Part shown: positions 1-8,056 of the stretch, one piece after another | Numbering within the stretch: the first letter of the stretch is position 1 | How the letters are laid out: every line of letters starts with the position of its first letter | Assembly (NCBI GenBank): GCA_963706785.1 | Contig: CAVPNJ010000002.1 | Location: 990,798-1,054,797 of the forward strand | Reading direction: 5' to 3' | Length of the DNA: 64,000 bases | Origin: Pollutimonas sp963706785 | GTDB taxonomy: Bacteria; Pseudomonadota; Gammaproteobacteria; Burkholderiales; Burkholderiaceae_B | Program-made: the position numbers and the translations under genes | Notes under the pieces: generated by a model | The model's database searches: none | Told to the model about the DNA's origin: nothing | Seen by the model: only the letters and a program-made list of their open reading frames with translations

Positions 1-156
1 GTGGTGGAAAGTGGCCGTTTCGCGAAGGCAGCAGGGTTGTTCGACTTGCCTGGCAATATCGTGACCAAGCAGTGGCAAGCGCTCGCGCCGCATTTGCGCA
101 CCAAGTGCTTTATGAATGAGCAACTTAACGGCGAATTGATAAGGACCACGGCCTAG
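1..156 (+). pseudogene. LysR-type regulator N-terminal remnant
   Basis: Frame 1 is open from the window edge to a TAG at 154-156. It reads like the helix-turn-helix region of a LysR regulator: ESGRFAKAAGLFDLP, then VTKQWQALAPHLRTK, which corresponds to the usual recognition helix followed by EAHLRTKLF. After that the LysR pattern is lost and the frame stops, whereas a full regulator has about 300 residues. The 5' end may continue to the left of the window. The following 200 bases contain no continuation I can follow with confidence. It is most likely a broken gene in a decayed region that also holds a transposase fragment. The family call rests on pattern recognition of about 40 residues. Confidence 0.5.
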
Positions 157-374
157 AAGCGCCGCGAAAAGGAGCAGGATGCCGCCGGAAGGCGCCCATC
201 TGGCGAAGTCGAGAGCGGCGCACGCACCCGGTGTGTAAGGGAACTGGTGGTCGGCGCCTCGTCCGCGATTGCGCCGTTGACGATGGCACCGAGGAGTGTC
301 GGAAATTTTGTGTTCGGGTCTCGATGCGTTACGGGTCAAGATTCGCGATGAAGGCACCGTACCCAACAAGCCGA

Positions 375-470
375 GAGATTCTGGGGCTGTGGATCGAAAA
401 CACGGAAGGCGCCAAGTTCTGGATGCGCGTCTTTAATGAGCTTAAAACCCGCGGTGTCCAGGGCATTCTG
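375..470 (+). mobile_element. IS256-family transposase fragment
   Basis: About 32 codons inside a longer open frame read EILGLWIENTEGAKFW and then MRVFNELKTRGVQGIL. This matches the conserved central stretch of IS256 (mutator-type) transposases, where LGLW.A.TEGAKFW precedes LKNRGVQDI. The sequence upstream and downstream in the same frame does not match the family, and no terminal inverted repeats are visible. A complete transposase is about 400 residues, so this is a small relic. It sits next to a truncated LysR gene, which suggests that past insertion and deletion shaped the left edge of the window. Confidence 0.65.
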
Positions 471-604
471 ACACTCCCGATGCCAGCAGCGGATTTATCC
501 ACAACGGCTTGGACTTGCTCGTTCCGCTGGAGTCTCAAATCAACTCCTTCATACGTCTGTTGCTCCCGTCTGTGCTCGCCGCAAGACATTGCTGCGCCGC
601 GGCC

Positions 605-1153
605 TTACGAATCGGCACTCGGGCCCCGCTCCATGCGTCGAATGTCCTCCCCCAACGCTTCAATGCGGCTCAGGATCGCACTCAGCTGATCGTTTCGCAA
701 CTGGTCGAGCTTATCGTGCAACGCCATGATCTCGATTTCAGCCTTCAGGTTTACTTCGTAATCATGACCGGCGTCGATGCGATCATGCTGTAAATGACGG
801 TTCTGGGCCATCATAATAATTGGCGCCTGAATCGCCGCCAGCATCGAGAGCACTAGATTGAGGAAAATGAACGGGTAAGGGTCAAAAGCACGTGTGGCCA
901 GCCACAAATTACCGAGCGTCCAGAGCACGAGCAAGACACAAAACCCGATGATGAAGCGCCATGACCCGCCAATGCGTGCCATGTTGTCCGACAATCTGTC
1001 GCTGAGAGACAGCGATTCATCGAAAACTTCATTGGTATTTCGCGTGACAGGCTGTCGCTCCACCGCGCTTTTCACGACCCGCCATTGAGCATCTGTAAGG
1101 GCGTCGCTGTCGCGCCCGAACCATCCCTCAGCATATTCGCGTTCCGTTTTCAC
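605..1153 (-). CDS. DUF1003 family inner-membrane protein
   Basis: A 182-residue protein of the DUF1003 family, whose function is unknown. Recognisable features are FDESLSLSDRLSDNMARIGG, a first membrane helix around FIIGFCVLLVLWTLGNLW, the motif FDPYPFIFLNLVLSMLAA, then IQAPIIMMAQNR and HDYEVNLKAEIEIMALHDKL. The last part is a predicted coiled coil in the cytoplasm, ending in charged residues. The start is a GTG at 1153 with an AGGAGA ribosome site just upstream, and I see no better ATG. The gene stands alone between decayed DNA and kup. The family assignment is strong; no function should be inferred. Confidence 0.85.
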   Translation of the reverse strand: MKTEREYAEGWFGRDSDALTDAQWRVVKSAVERQPVTRNTNEVFDESLSLSDRLSDNMARIGGSWRFIIGFCVLLVLWTLGNLWLATRAFDPYPFIFLNLVLSMLAAIQAPIIMMAQNRHLQHDRIDAGHDYEVNLKAEIEIMALHDKLDQLRNDQLSAILSRIEALGEDIRRMERGPSADS

Positions 1154-1292
1154 TCTCCTGATCTCCTTAGTCCAGTGGCGGCGCCCTTTCGGGTGAAAAG
1201 ATTATGATCGTTAGTCCGCACCCATTGCAATAAAGTATTGCGCAAGATTGATCGCGCCAGAGTAGAGCCTTACTCTTTTGCATCTGGGCGCC

Positions 1293-3174
1293 TTAAATCT
1301 CAACCTGTGTGCCTAACTCAATGACGCGATTGCTCGGTATTTGATAATAGTCCGCGGCATCGCGAGCGTTTCGCGACATCAGCGCGAAGAATGCCTCCCG
1401 CCAGGCCGCCATACCTGCTCCGATGGTGGGAATCACATTCTGGCGCGAGATGAAAAATGACGTGCGCATCATGTCGAACGCTACCCCCTGGTCCCTGCAT
1501 AAAGCCAGCGCGGCTGGGAGGTTGCGCTCGTCCTTAAAGCCGTAATTCACATTTATTTGATAGCATTCGTTCCCCAGCGGCTCCACCCCGATTCTGCTCG
1601 CGACCGGCACAAAAGGAATATCTTCATCTAGAACCGTCAGAAAAATGGTGCGCTCGTGAAGTACGTTGTTATGCAACAGGTTGTGCAGCATTGCATGCGG
1701 CACCCCATCGCCTTTCGGTCGGAAAAAAACGGCGGTTCCCGGGCACACGAGTGGGAGGGCTGATAAACAGCGACCGTAAAAATTCGTCAAGTGGAACAAG
1801 ATGCTTCTGTATGTTGGCGTAGACCAAAGCACGTCCCGTTCTCCAGGTTAAAAAGATGGTAACCATTACCACCCCGAGTAAAAGCGGAAACCATCCGCCA
1901 TGAGCTATCTTGCTGATATTGGCCGAGAATAACGCGATATCTATCGTAAAAAAGAAGCCCGTGGCAGCCAAACTGAGCGTTAGGTTGTACCGCCAGCCAT
2001 AACGGATCACAAAGAAAGTCATGATGGTAGTCATGAGCATCGTTGCAGTCACCGCTATGCCGTAAGCTGAGGCGAGGTTCGATGAAGACCCGAAGCCGAC
2101 CACCGCCAGCACGACAACAGTCAGTTGTAGCCAATTAACAAATGGTATGTAGATCTGGCCTTTTTCGCGTTCCGAAGTGTGCTGTACCTGCATGCGCGGT
2201 AAAAGACCTAGCGAAATCGCTTGGCGCGTCATGGAAAACGTCCCGGAAATGGTCGCCTGGGATGCAATCACGGTCGCCATAGTCGCCAGGATGACCAGGG
2301 GATAAACACTCCAAGGCCCCAGTTGTTGATAAAAAGGATTCGACACCGCCTCAGGATGCGACAAGAGCAGCGCCCCTTGACCTAGATAATTAAGAGCAAG
2401 CGCGGGAAGCACCGCGCTAAACCACGCTAATCGTATGGGGCCTTTACCAAAATGTCCCATATCCGCATACAGCGCTTCTGCGCCGGTGAATGCCAACACG
2501 ATGGCGCCCAGCGCGAAGAAGGCGACCCAACTGTTGTGGATCACAAAGTACAAAGCATAAAGCGGATTAAGCGCGGCAAGGATGGCGGGATTCTGGACGA
2601 TATTAACCAAGCCCATACCCGCCAGCACGACAAACCAGACCAGCACAATCGGACCAAACCATTTTCCGATGCTGGCCGTTCCTTTATGTTGCACCGCATA
2701 TAGGGCTACAAGTATCGCTACGGTCAGGGGCACGACGTAAGGCTTCAGAGCAGGAGTCGCCACTTCGAGGCCCTCGATTGCGGAAAGAACGGAAATAGCC
2801 GGTGTGATGACGCCATCACCATAAAATAGTGCTGCACCGATCAAGCCTACTAGCATTAAGGGATAGTGCCAGCGCGATTTTTCGGTAACTGACGACAACG
2901 CCAGAGCCATGAGCGCCATGACCCCGCCCTCACCTTGATTGTTGGCGCGAAGAATCAGCGTCACATACTTTAGCGAGACAATTATCGCCAGGCCCCAGAC
3001 AATCAAGGAGACCACACCCAACAAATTTGTTTCGTTTAGCTCAACGCGATTCGAGTGCGCTGTTGAGAACACTTCTTTCATGGTGTACAGGGGGCTTGTG
3101 CCGATATCCCCGTATACGATGCCAATTGCCGCAAGCGTAAGAGATCTTAGGCTGTCCTTTGACGATTGGGACAT
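1293..3174 (-). CDS. kup: Kup low-affinity K+ transporter (one frameshift)
   Basis: Proton-coupled potassium uptake protein of the inner membrane. The N-terminal part shows the Kup signature GIVYGDIGTSPLYTMKEVFS and about twelve hydrophobic segments; the C-terminal cytoplasmic part contains PKGDGVPHAMLHNLLHN and DEDIPFVP. The frame that starts at 3174 ends at 1669, while the C-terminal part is read in another frame to 1293. The two join at CCCGGG near 1740, where one base too many turns PGTAVFFRPKG into a false reading. With it removed the protein is 626 residues, normal for Kup. The shift is probably a sequence error. The gene diverges from the kdp operon, so two potassium systems share one intergenic region. 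Confidence 0.9.
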
Positions 3175-3273
3175 GCGAGTATTCGATCTTTGATCAATAA
3201 GACAACATCATACGCAGAGAACTTGCTTAATGCATCATTTCGAGATCGAAGTTCATTGCTATGAGACGTGATT

Positions 3274-3291
3274 TTTATACTTTCTTTATAC
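3274..3291 (+). promoter_or_regulatory. Candidate KdpE box upstream of kdpFABC
   Basis: Two exact copies of TTTATAC begin at 3274 and 3285, 11 bases apart, so one helical turn. The arrangement closely resembles the T-rich KdpE-binding site upstream of the E. coli kdpFABC promoter. It lies about 170 bases upstream of kdpF, in the gap between kup and kdp. Binding by the KdpE encoded at 10807-11505 is inferred. Confidence 0.65.
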
Positions 3292-3372
3292 CTGGCAGCC
3301 CAGTTTCTACAAAACGTTTAGACGCGTCCGAGTAAGCTTTCCATCATCAACATAACGGTTATGAAGGCGACG

Positions 3373-3465
3373 ATGGACCTCGTATATATTGGCTTAACTG
3401 TCGTATTTTTTGTCTTGACCTGTGCATTGGCCAACGGCTGCGAAAAACTGGGAGAACGTCAATGA
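3373..3465 (+). CDS. Small one-helix protein preceding kdpF
   Basis: A 30-residue open frame, MDLVYIGLTVVFFVLTCA followed by a short charged tail, predicted to be a single membrane helix. The ATG at 3373 has an AAGG ribosome site five bases upstream; an in-frame ATG at 3361 has none. The stop overlaps the kdpF start (ATGA), which indicates translational coupling. Similar tiny reading frames ahead of kdpF are known to me in other Burkholderiales, but I know no experimental function. A role as an accessory peptide of the KdpFABC complex is inference from position. Confidence 0.6.
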   Translation: MDLVYIGLTVVFFVLTCALANGCEKLGERQ

Positions 3466-3551
3466 CCCCATTCTATATAGCCGGCGCCATCGTGGCCGGC
3501 GGGCTGTTGGTGTACTTGCTCGTCGCGCTCGTCAAAGCAGAGGACTTATGA
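3462..3551 (+). CDS. kdpF: KdpF, small subunit of K+-transporting ATPase
   Basis: A 29-residue membrane peptide with one hydrophobic helix, AIVAGGLLVYLLVALVKAEDL. The ending L-V-K-A-E is typical of KdpF, which stabilises the KdpFABC complex at the interface with KdpA. The gene overlaps the preceding small reading frame by four bases and lies one base before kdpA, so it is part of the same operon. It is short enough to be missed by gene finders. The identification rests on sequence pattern and position together. Confidence 0.85.
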   Translation: MTPFYIAGAIVAGGLLVYLLVALVKAEDL

Positions 3552-3552
3552 C

Positions 3553-5358
3553 ATGACAATGCAATCTTTATTGCTCGTGTTGATATTTCTCGTGCTCTTG
3601 TTGGGTCTGGCCTACCCACTAGGAAATTACATGGTACAGCTCGCTTTCTATGCGCCAGTGCGTGGCATGGGTTGGCTGAGCGCGGTTGAAACCGCCCTCT
3701 ATCGCGCCGCCGGCGTTAACCCCGAGGCCGGCATGGGGTGGAAAAGTTACGCCTTGGCGCTACTGGCGTTCAACGCACTAGGCGCGCTAGCAACATATGG
3801 CGTACAGCGTCTACAGGCTTGGCTACCGCTTAACCCTCAAAGCCTTGATAATGTCAGTGCCGATTCGTCCTTCAATACCGCGATAAGTTTCGCCAGCAAT
3901 ACCAACTGGCAAGGCTATGGCGGCGAGGCAACCATGAGTTACCTAACTCAGATGTTGGTGTTGGCGGCGCAGAATTTCTTCTCCGCTGCGACCGGCATTG
4001 CAGTGGCCTTTGCATTGATACGTGGTTTCTCGTCACGCGGCGCACTGTCCATCGGTAACTTCTGGGTCGATCTGCTGCGCTCCACCCTGTACCTGTTATT
4101 ACCGCTATCGATCGTGTTGGCCACCGCCCTGATGAGTCAGGGCGTTATTCAAAATTTCTCCCCTTACAAAGAAGCCACAAGGATTGCGCCGGTCACTTAC
4201 GAACAGGTTCAGACCGACGCACAGGGTCAGGCGCAAAAAAGCGCTACCGGTGAGCCGTTGACCGAGACCGTGAGCGCGACAACTCAGATGCTGGCGATGG
4301 GGCCCGTGGCTTCGCAAGAAGCCATCAAGCTACTGGGCACCAACGGCGGCGGTTTTTTTAATGCGAACTCGGCGCACCCCTTCGAAAACCCCACAGCCCT
4401 CTCGAACTTCTTGCAGATGCTGGCTATTTTCCTGATTCCCGCAGCACTGTGTTTCACCTTCGGCCGGATGGTGGGGGATATTCGTCAAGGTTGGGCGGTG
4501 TTGGGCGCTATGACGATACTCTTTGTCGTGATGGCGGGCATTGCCTTGTTCGCCGAGCAGCAAGCCCACCCTGGACTGGCGGCATTGGGCATCGATCAGG
4601 TCGCCAGCGCGTTGCAGTCGGGCGGCAATATGGAAGGCAAGGAAACCCGCTTTGGCATCAGCGCCTCAGCCTTGTTCGCGGCCATTACAACGGCGGCATC
4701 CTGCGGTGCGGTCAACGCTATGCATGACTCTTTCATGCCATTGGGTGGCCTGGTGCCGCTCGTGCTGATGCAGCTGGGCGAAGTGGTTTTTGGCGGCGTG
4801 GGTTCCGGCCTATATGGGATGCTCATTTTCGCGATCCTGACGGTATTTATCGCCGGACTCATGATAGGTCGCACGCCGGAATACCTGGGTAAGAAGATAC
4901 AGACTTTTGAAATGAAAATGACGGCGATAGCCATTTTGATCGTGCCATTTCTGGTGCTATGCGGTACCGCCATCGCCGTCATGGCGGATCCCGGACGAGC
5001 CGGCATCGCCAACCCCGGGGCGCATGGGTTTTCAGAAATCCTATATGCCTTCACGTCGGCCGCCAATAATAACGGCAGCGCATTTGCCGGTTTGTCGGTC
5101 AATACCCCTTTCTACAACATCATGCTTGGGCTGGCCATGTGGTTTGGCCGCTACTTCGTCATCGTACCGATTCTGGCCATTGCCGGATCACTCGCGGCGA
5201 AAAAGCGCCTTGACGTAACGGCCGGCACCATGCCAACGCATGGCCCGCTATTTATTGCCTTGTTGATTGGTGTCGTCGTGTTGGTGGGTGTATTGAACTA
5301 TATACCTGCCTTGGCGTTGGGCCCCATTGTCGAACATCTTCAGTTATTCACTCATTAA
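3553..5358 (+). CDS. kdpA: KdpA, potassium-binding channel subunit
   Basis: A 601-residue polytopic membrane protein, the subunit of the high-affinity KdpFABC P-type ATPase that binds and conducts K+. The selectivity-filter-like repeats are visible: SNTNWQGYGGE, GTNGGGFFNANSAHPFENPT, a third around AASCGAVNAMHDSFMPLGG, and SAANNNGSAFAGL. The length equals the usual size for proteobacterial KdpA. Start ATG at 3553 follows kdpF by one base. It acts with kdpB (ATPase), kdpC and kdpF and is expected to be induced through KdpDE at low external K+. Confidence 0.97.
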   Translation: MTMQSLLLVLIFLVLLLGLAYPLGNYMVQLAFYAPVRGMGWLSAVETALYRAAGVNPEAGMGWKSYALALLAFNALGALATYGVQRLQAWLPLNPQSLDNVSADSSFNTAISFASNTNWQGYGGEATMSYLTQMLVLAAQNFFSAATGIAVAFALIRGFSSRGALSIGNFWVDLLRSTLYLLLPLSIVLATALMSQGVIQNFSPYKEATRIAPVTYEQVQTDAQGQAQKSATGEPLTETVSATTQMLAMGPVASQEAIKLLGTNGGGFFNANSAHPFENPTALSNFLQMLAIFLIPAALCFTFGRMVGDIRQGWAVLGAMTILFVVMAGIALFAEQQAHPGLAALGIDQVASALQSGGNMEGKETRFGISASALFAAITTAASCGAVNAMHDSFMPLGGLVPLVLMQLGEVVFGGVGSGLYGMLIFAILTVFIAGLMIGRTPEYLGKKIQTFEMKMTAIAILIVPFLVLCGTAIAVMADPGRAGIANPGAHGFSEILYAFTSAANNNGSAFAGLSVNTPFYNIMLGLAMWFGRYFVIVPILAIAGSLAAKKRLDVTAGTMPTHGPLFIALLIGVVVLVGVLNYIPALALGPIVEHLQLFTH

Positions 5359-5372
5359 ACTGGACGCTAGCT

Positions 5373-7454
5373 ATGTCGCACAAGAGAAATTTGACGCTTT
5401 TCGATGCCGCCCTCCTTGGACCCGGCATTATTGAAGCGTTCAATAAGCTGGATCCGCGCGCCCAGTGGCGTAACCCAGTCATGTTTGTGGTGTACGTGGG
5501 TAGCATTCTGACCACTTTGTTGTTCCTTCAGGCCGCCGCAGGCACTGGCGAAGCCAATCCGGGTTTCATCCTGACCATCGCTTTGGGACTGTGGGTGACT
5601 GTGCTGTTTGCGAACTTTGCCGAGTCATTGGCAGAAGGTCGTAGCAAGGCGCAGGCGGCTTCGCTGCATGCATTAAAGCAAACCGTTACCGCCAAAAAAC
5701 TGAGCGTAGCAGCCCGTGGCAGCAGTTGGACACCCACACCGGCCACCCAACTGAACAAAGGCGACTTCGTGCTAGTGGAAGCAGGCGACACCATTCCTGC
5801 CGATGGCGAGGTCATGGAAGGCGTGGCATCGGTTGATGAAAGTGCCATCACCGGGGAGTCCGCGCCGGTCATCCGTGAATCGGGAGGCGATTTTTCCGCA
5901 GTAACCGGCGGTACCCGCGTGCTGTCTGATTGGTTGGTGGTGCGCGTGTCGGTCGATCCCGGCGAGGCCTTCATCGATCGCATGATCGCCATGGTTGAAG
6001 GTGCAAAGCGACAGAAAACACCCAACGAAATTGCGTTAACCATTCTGCTTATAGCACTCACCATCGTTTTTCTATTGGTGACGGTTACCTTGCTGCCTTT
6101 CTCGCTGTTTAGCGTCCATGCCGCAAGCTTGGGTACACCCGTCACCATAACGGTGCTGATAGCCCTACTGGTGTGCCTGATCCCCACCACGATAGGCGGT
6201 TTGCTGTCGGCCATCGGTGTAGCGGGCATGAGCCGCATGATGCAAGCGAACGTTATCGCCACGTCGGGCCGCGCCGTAGAAGCGGCGGGCGATGTAGACG
6301 TACTGCTGTTGGACAAAACAGGCACCATTACACTGGGCAACCGTCAAGCCGCCGCCTTTTTACCCGCCCCAGGAATTAGCGAAATCCAATTGGCAGATGC
6401 CGCGCAACTCGCTTCGTTGGCAGACGAAACGCCCGAAGGGCGCAGCATTGCAGTGCTGGCCAAGCAACGTTTCAATATCCGCGAACGCGAGATGGCATCG
6501 CTGCATGCAACGTTTGTGCCCTTTTCGGCGCAGACCCGCATGAGCGGCATCGATGTCCATACTGGCAACGCCACGCGTGCGCTTCGCAAAGGCGCCGCCG
6601 ACTCAATGAAAAAATACGTAACGTCGCTGGGATACCTGTACCCTGCTGAAGTGACCCTCACCGTTGACGAGCTGTCGCGGCGAGGCAGCACGCCGCTCGT
6701 AGTCGTCGACGAAGGCCGAGTGATGGGCGTGGTAGAGCTCAAGGACATCGTTAAGGGCGGCATTAAAGAACGCTTTACCGAACTGCGCCGCATGGGGATC
6801 AAGACCATCATGATTACCGGCGACAACAAACTCACCGCGGCTGCCATTGCCGCCGAGGCCGGCGTGGACGATTTCCTGGCCGAAGCCACCCCGGAAGACA
6901 AGCTCAAGCTGATACGCCGCTATCAAGCCGAAGGTCGGCTTGTCGCGATGACCGGCGACGGAACCAATGATGCGCCAGCGCTGGCGCAGGCCGATGTCGC
7001 AGTCGCGATGAGTTCCGGCACCCAGGCGGCAAAAGAGGCCGGCAATATGGTGGATCTGGACTCCAACCCGACCAAACTTCTGGAGATCGTGGAGATCGGC
7101 AAACAGATGCTGATGACCCGCGGATCGTTGACCACGTTTTCCATCTCCAACGACATCGCCAAGTATTTTGCCATTATCCCGGCGGCGTTTGTCGGGACCT
7201 ACCCGCAATTTAAGGCGCTCGATATCATGCATTTAAGCAGCGCATCGTCGGCCATCATGTCGGCCGTGATTTTCAATGCGCTAATCATTGTGGTATTGAT
7301 CCCGCTCGCTTTGAAAGGCGTGCAGTATCGGGCCATTGGCGCTGCCAAGCTCTTGCGCCGTAATGTGCTGATCTACGGATTAGGCGGCATCCTGGTGCCT
7401 TTTGCGGGCATCAAACTCATTGATATGGTCCTTGCCGCCTTTCATTTCGTTTAG
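5373..7454 (+). CDS. kdpB: KdpB, ATP-hydrolysing subunit
   Basis: A 693-residue P-type ATPase of the KdpB class that powers potassium uptake. Motifs seen are the actuator loop ITGESAPV, the phosphorylation site DKTGTITLGN with the aspartate near residue 314, the nucleotide-binding region with FSAQTRMSG, and the hinge motif TGDGTNDAPALAQADVAVAM. Membrane helices flank these, including LIPTTIGGLLSAIGVAGM. No key residue is missing and the length is usual. It begins 14 bases after kdpA. Several long antisense reading frames in this gene are shadows. Confidence 0.97.
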   Translation: MSHKRNLTLFDAALLGPGIIEAFNKLDPRAQWRNPVMFVVYVGSILTTLLFLQAAAGTGEANPGFILTIALGLWVTVLFANFAESLAEGRSKAQAASLHALKQTVTAKKLSVAARGSSWTPTPATQLNKGDFVLVEAGDTIPADGEVMEGVASVDESAITGESAPVIRESGGDFSAVTGGTRVLSDWLVVRVSVDPGEAFIDRMIAMVEGAKRQKTPNEIALTILLIALTIVFLLVTVTLLPFSLFSVHAASLGTPVTITVLIALLVCLIPTTIGGLLSAIGVAGMSRMMQANVIATSGRAVEAAGDVDVLLLDKTGTITLGNRQAAAFLPAPGISEIQLADAAQLASLADETPEGRSIAVLAKQRFNIREREMASLHATFVPFSAQTRMSGIDVHTGNATRALRKGAADSMKKYVTSLGYLYPAEVTLTVDELSRRGSTPLVVVDEGRVMGVVELKDIVKGGIKERFTELRRMGIKTIMITGDNKLTAAAIAAEAGVDDFLAEATPEDKLKLIRRYQAEGRLVAMTGDGTNDAPALAQADVAVAMSSGTQAAKEAGNMVDLDSNPTKLLEIVEIGKQMLMTRGSLTTFSISNDIAKYFAIIPAAFVGTYPQFKALDIMHLSSASSAIMSAVIFNALIIVVLIPLALKGVQYRAIGAAKLLRRNVLIYGLGGILVPFAGIKLIDMVLAAFHFV

Positions 7455-7461
7455 GATACTC

Positions 7462-8037
7462 ATGAAATCGATTGTTCGCCCTGCGTTTGTGCTGTTTGCC
7501 GCTCTAACCCTTCTTTGCGGTGTGATCTACCCCTTGGCCATAACAGGCATCGGGCAGGTTGCCTTTGCCGATAAAACGGCGGGTAGCCTGATCATTCGTG
7601 ACGGGCAACTGGTCGGATCCAAGCTGATTGGGCAGACCTTTAGCGCGCCAGGCTATTTCTGGGGCCGTCCCTCGGCCACCGGACCCATGCCTAATAACGC
7701 GGCGGCGTCGAGCGGCTCCAATCTGGGCCCAAGCAACCCGGCTTTCATGAATGCGGTGAGAAACCGTACCGATGCGTTAAAAGCCGCCGATCCAGGCAAT
7801 ACGTCGGCGATTCCGGTCGACCTAGTGACTGCCTCCGCCAGCGGCCTGGATCCCGAAATCAGCCTGGCCGCCGCCCGCTATCAAGCGCCCCGTATTGCAC
7901 GCGAACGCCATTTATCAATCGAGACAGTGCATAGCTTGATTGATCAGCAAAGTGAATCGCGGTATTTTGGATTTCTGGGCGAGCCACGCGTCAATGTATT
8001 GATGCTTAATCTTGCGCTCGACCGACACAGCAAATAA
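7462..8037 (+). CDS. kdpC: KdpC, assembly and affinity subunit
   Basis: A 191-residue protein with one N-terminal membrane helix (FVLFAALTLLCGVIYPLAIT) and a periplasmic domain typical of KdpC. Conserved pieces are GSKLIGQTFSAPGYFWGRPS, ASSGSNLGPSNP, LVTASASGLDPEIS and AARYQAPRIAR. The chosen ATG at 7462 has AGGA upstream and follows the kdpB stop by seven bases; the open frame extends further upstream inside kdpB but without a sensible start. It completes the KdpFABC transporter genes. Confidence 0.96.
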   Translation: MKSIVRPAFVLFAALTLLCGVIYPLAITGIGQVAFADKTAGSLIIRDGQLVGSKLIGQTFSAPGYFWGRPSATGPMPNNAAASSGSNLGPSNPAFMNAVRNRTDALKAADPGNTSAIPVDLVTASASGLDPEISLAAARYQAPRIARERHLSIETVHSLIDQQSESRYFGFLGEPRVNVLMLNLALDRHSK

Positions 8038-8056
8038 TTTACCTCAACGCCAAACC

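Noticed and set aside
5528..6340. 270-codon open frame on the minus strand inside kdpB
   Set aside because: It is a shadow of kdpB, rich in Ser, Thr, Pro and Val, with no recognisable domain; kdpB itself is intact with all motifs.
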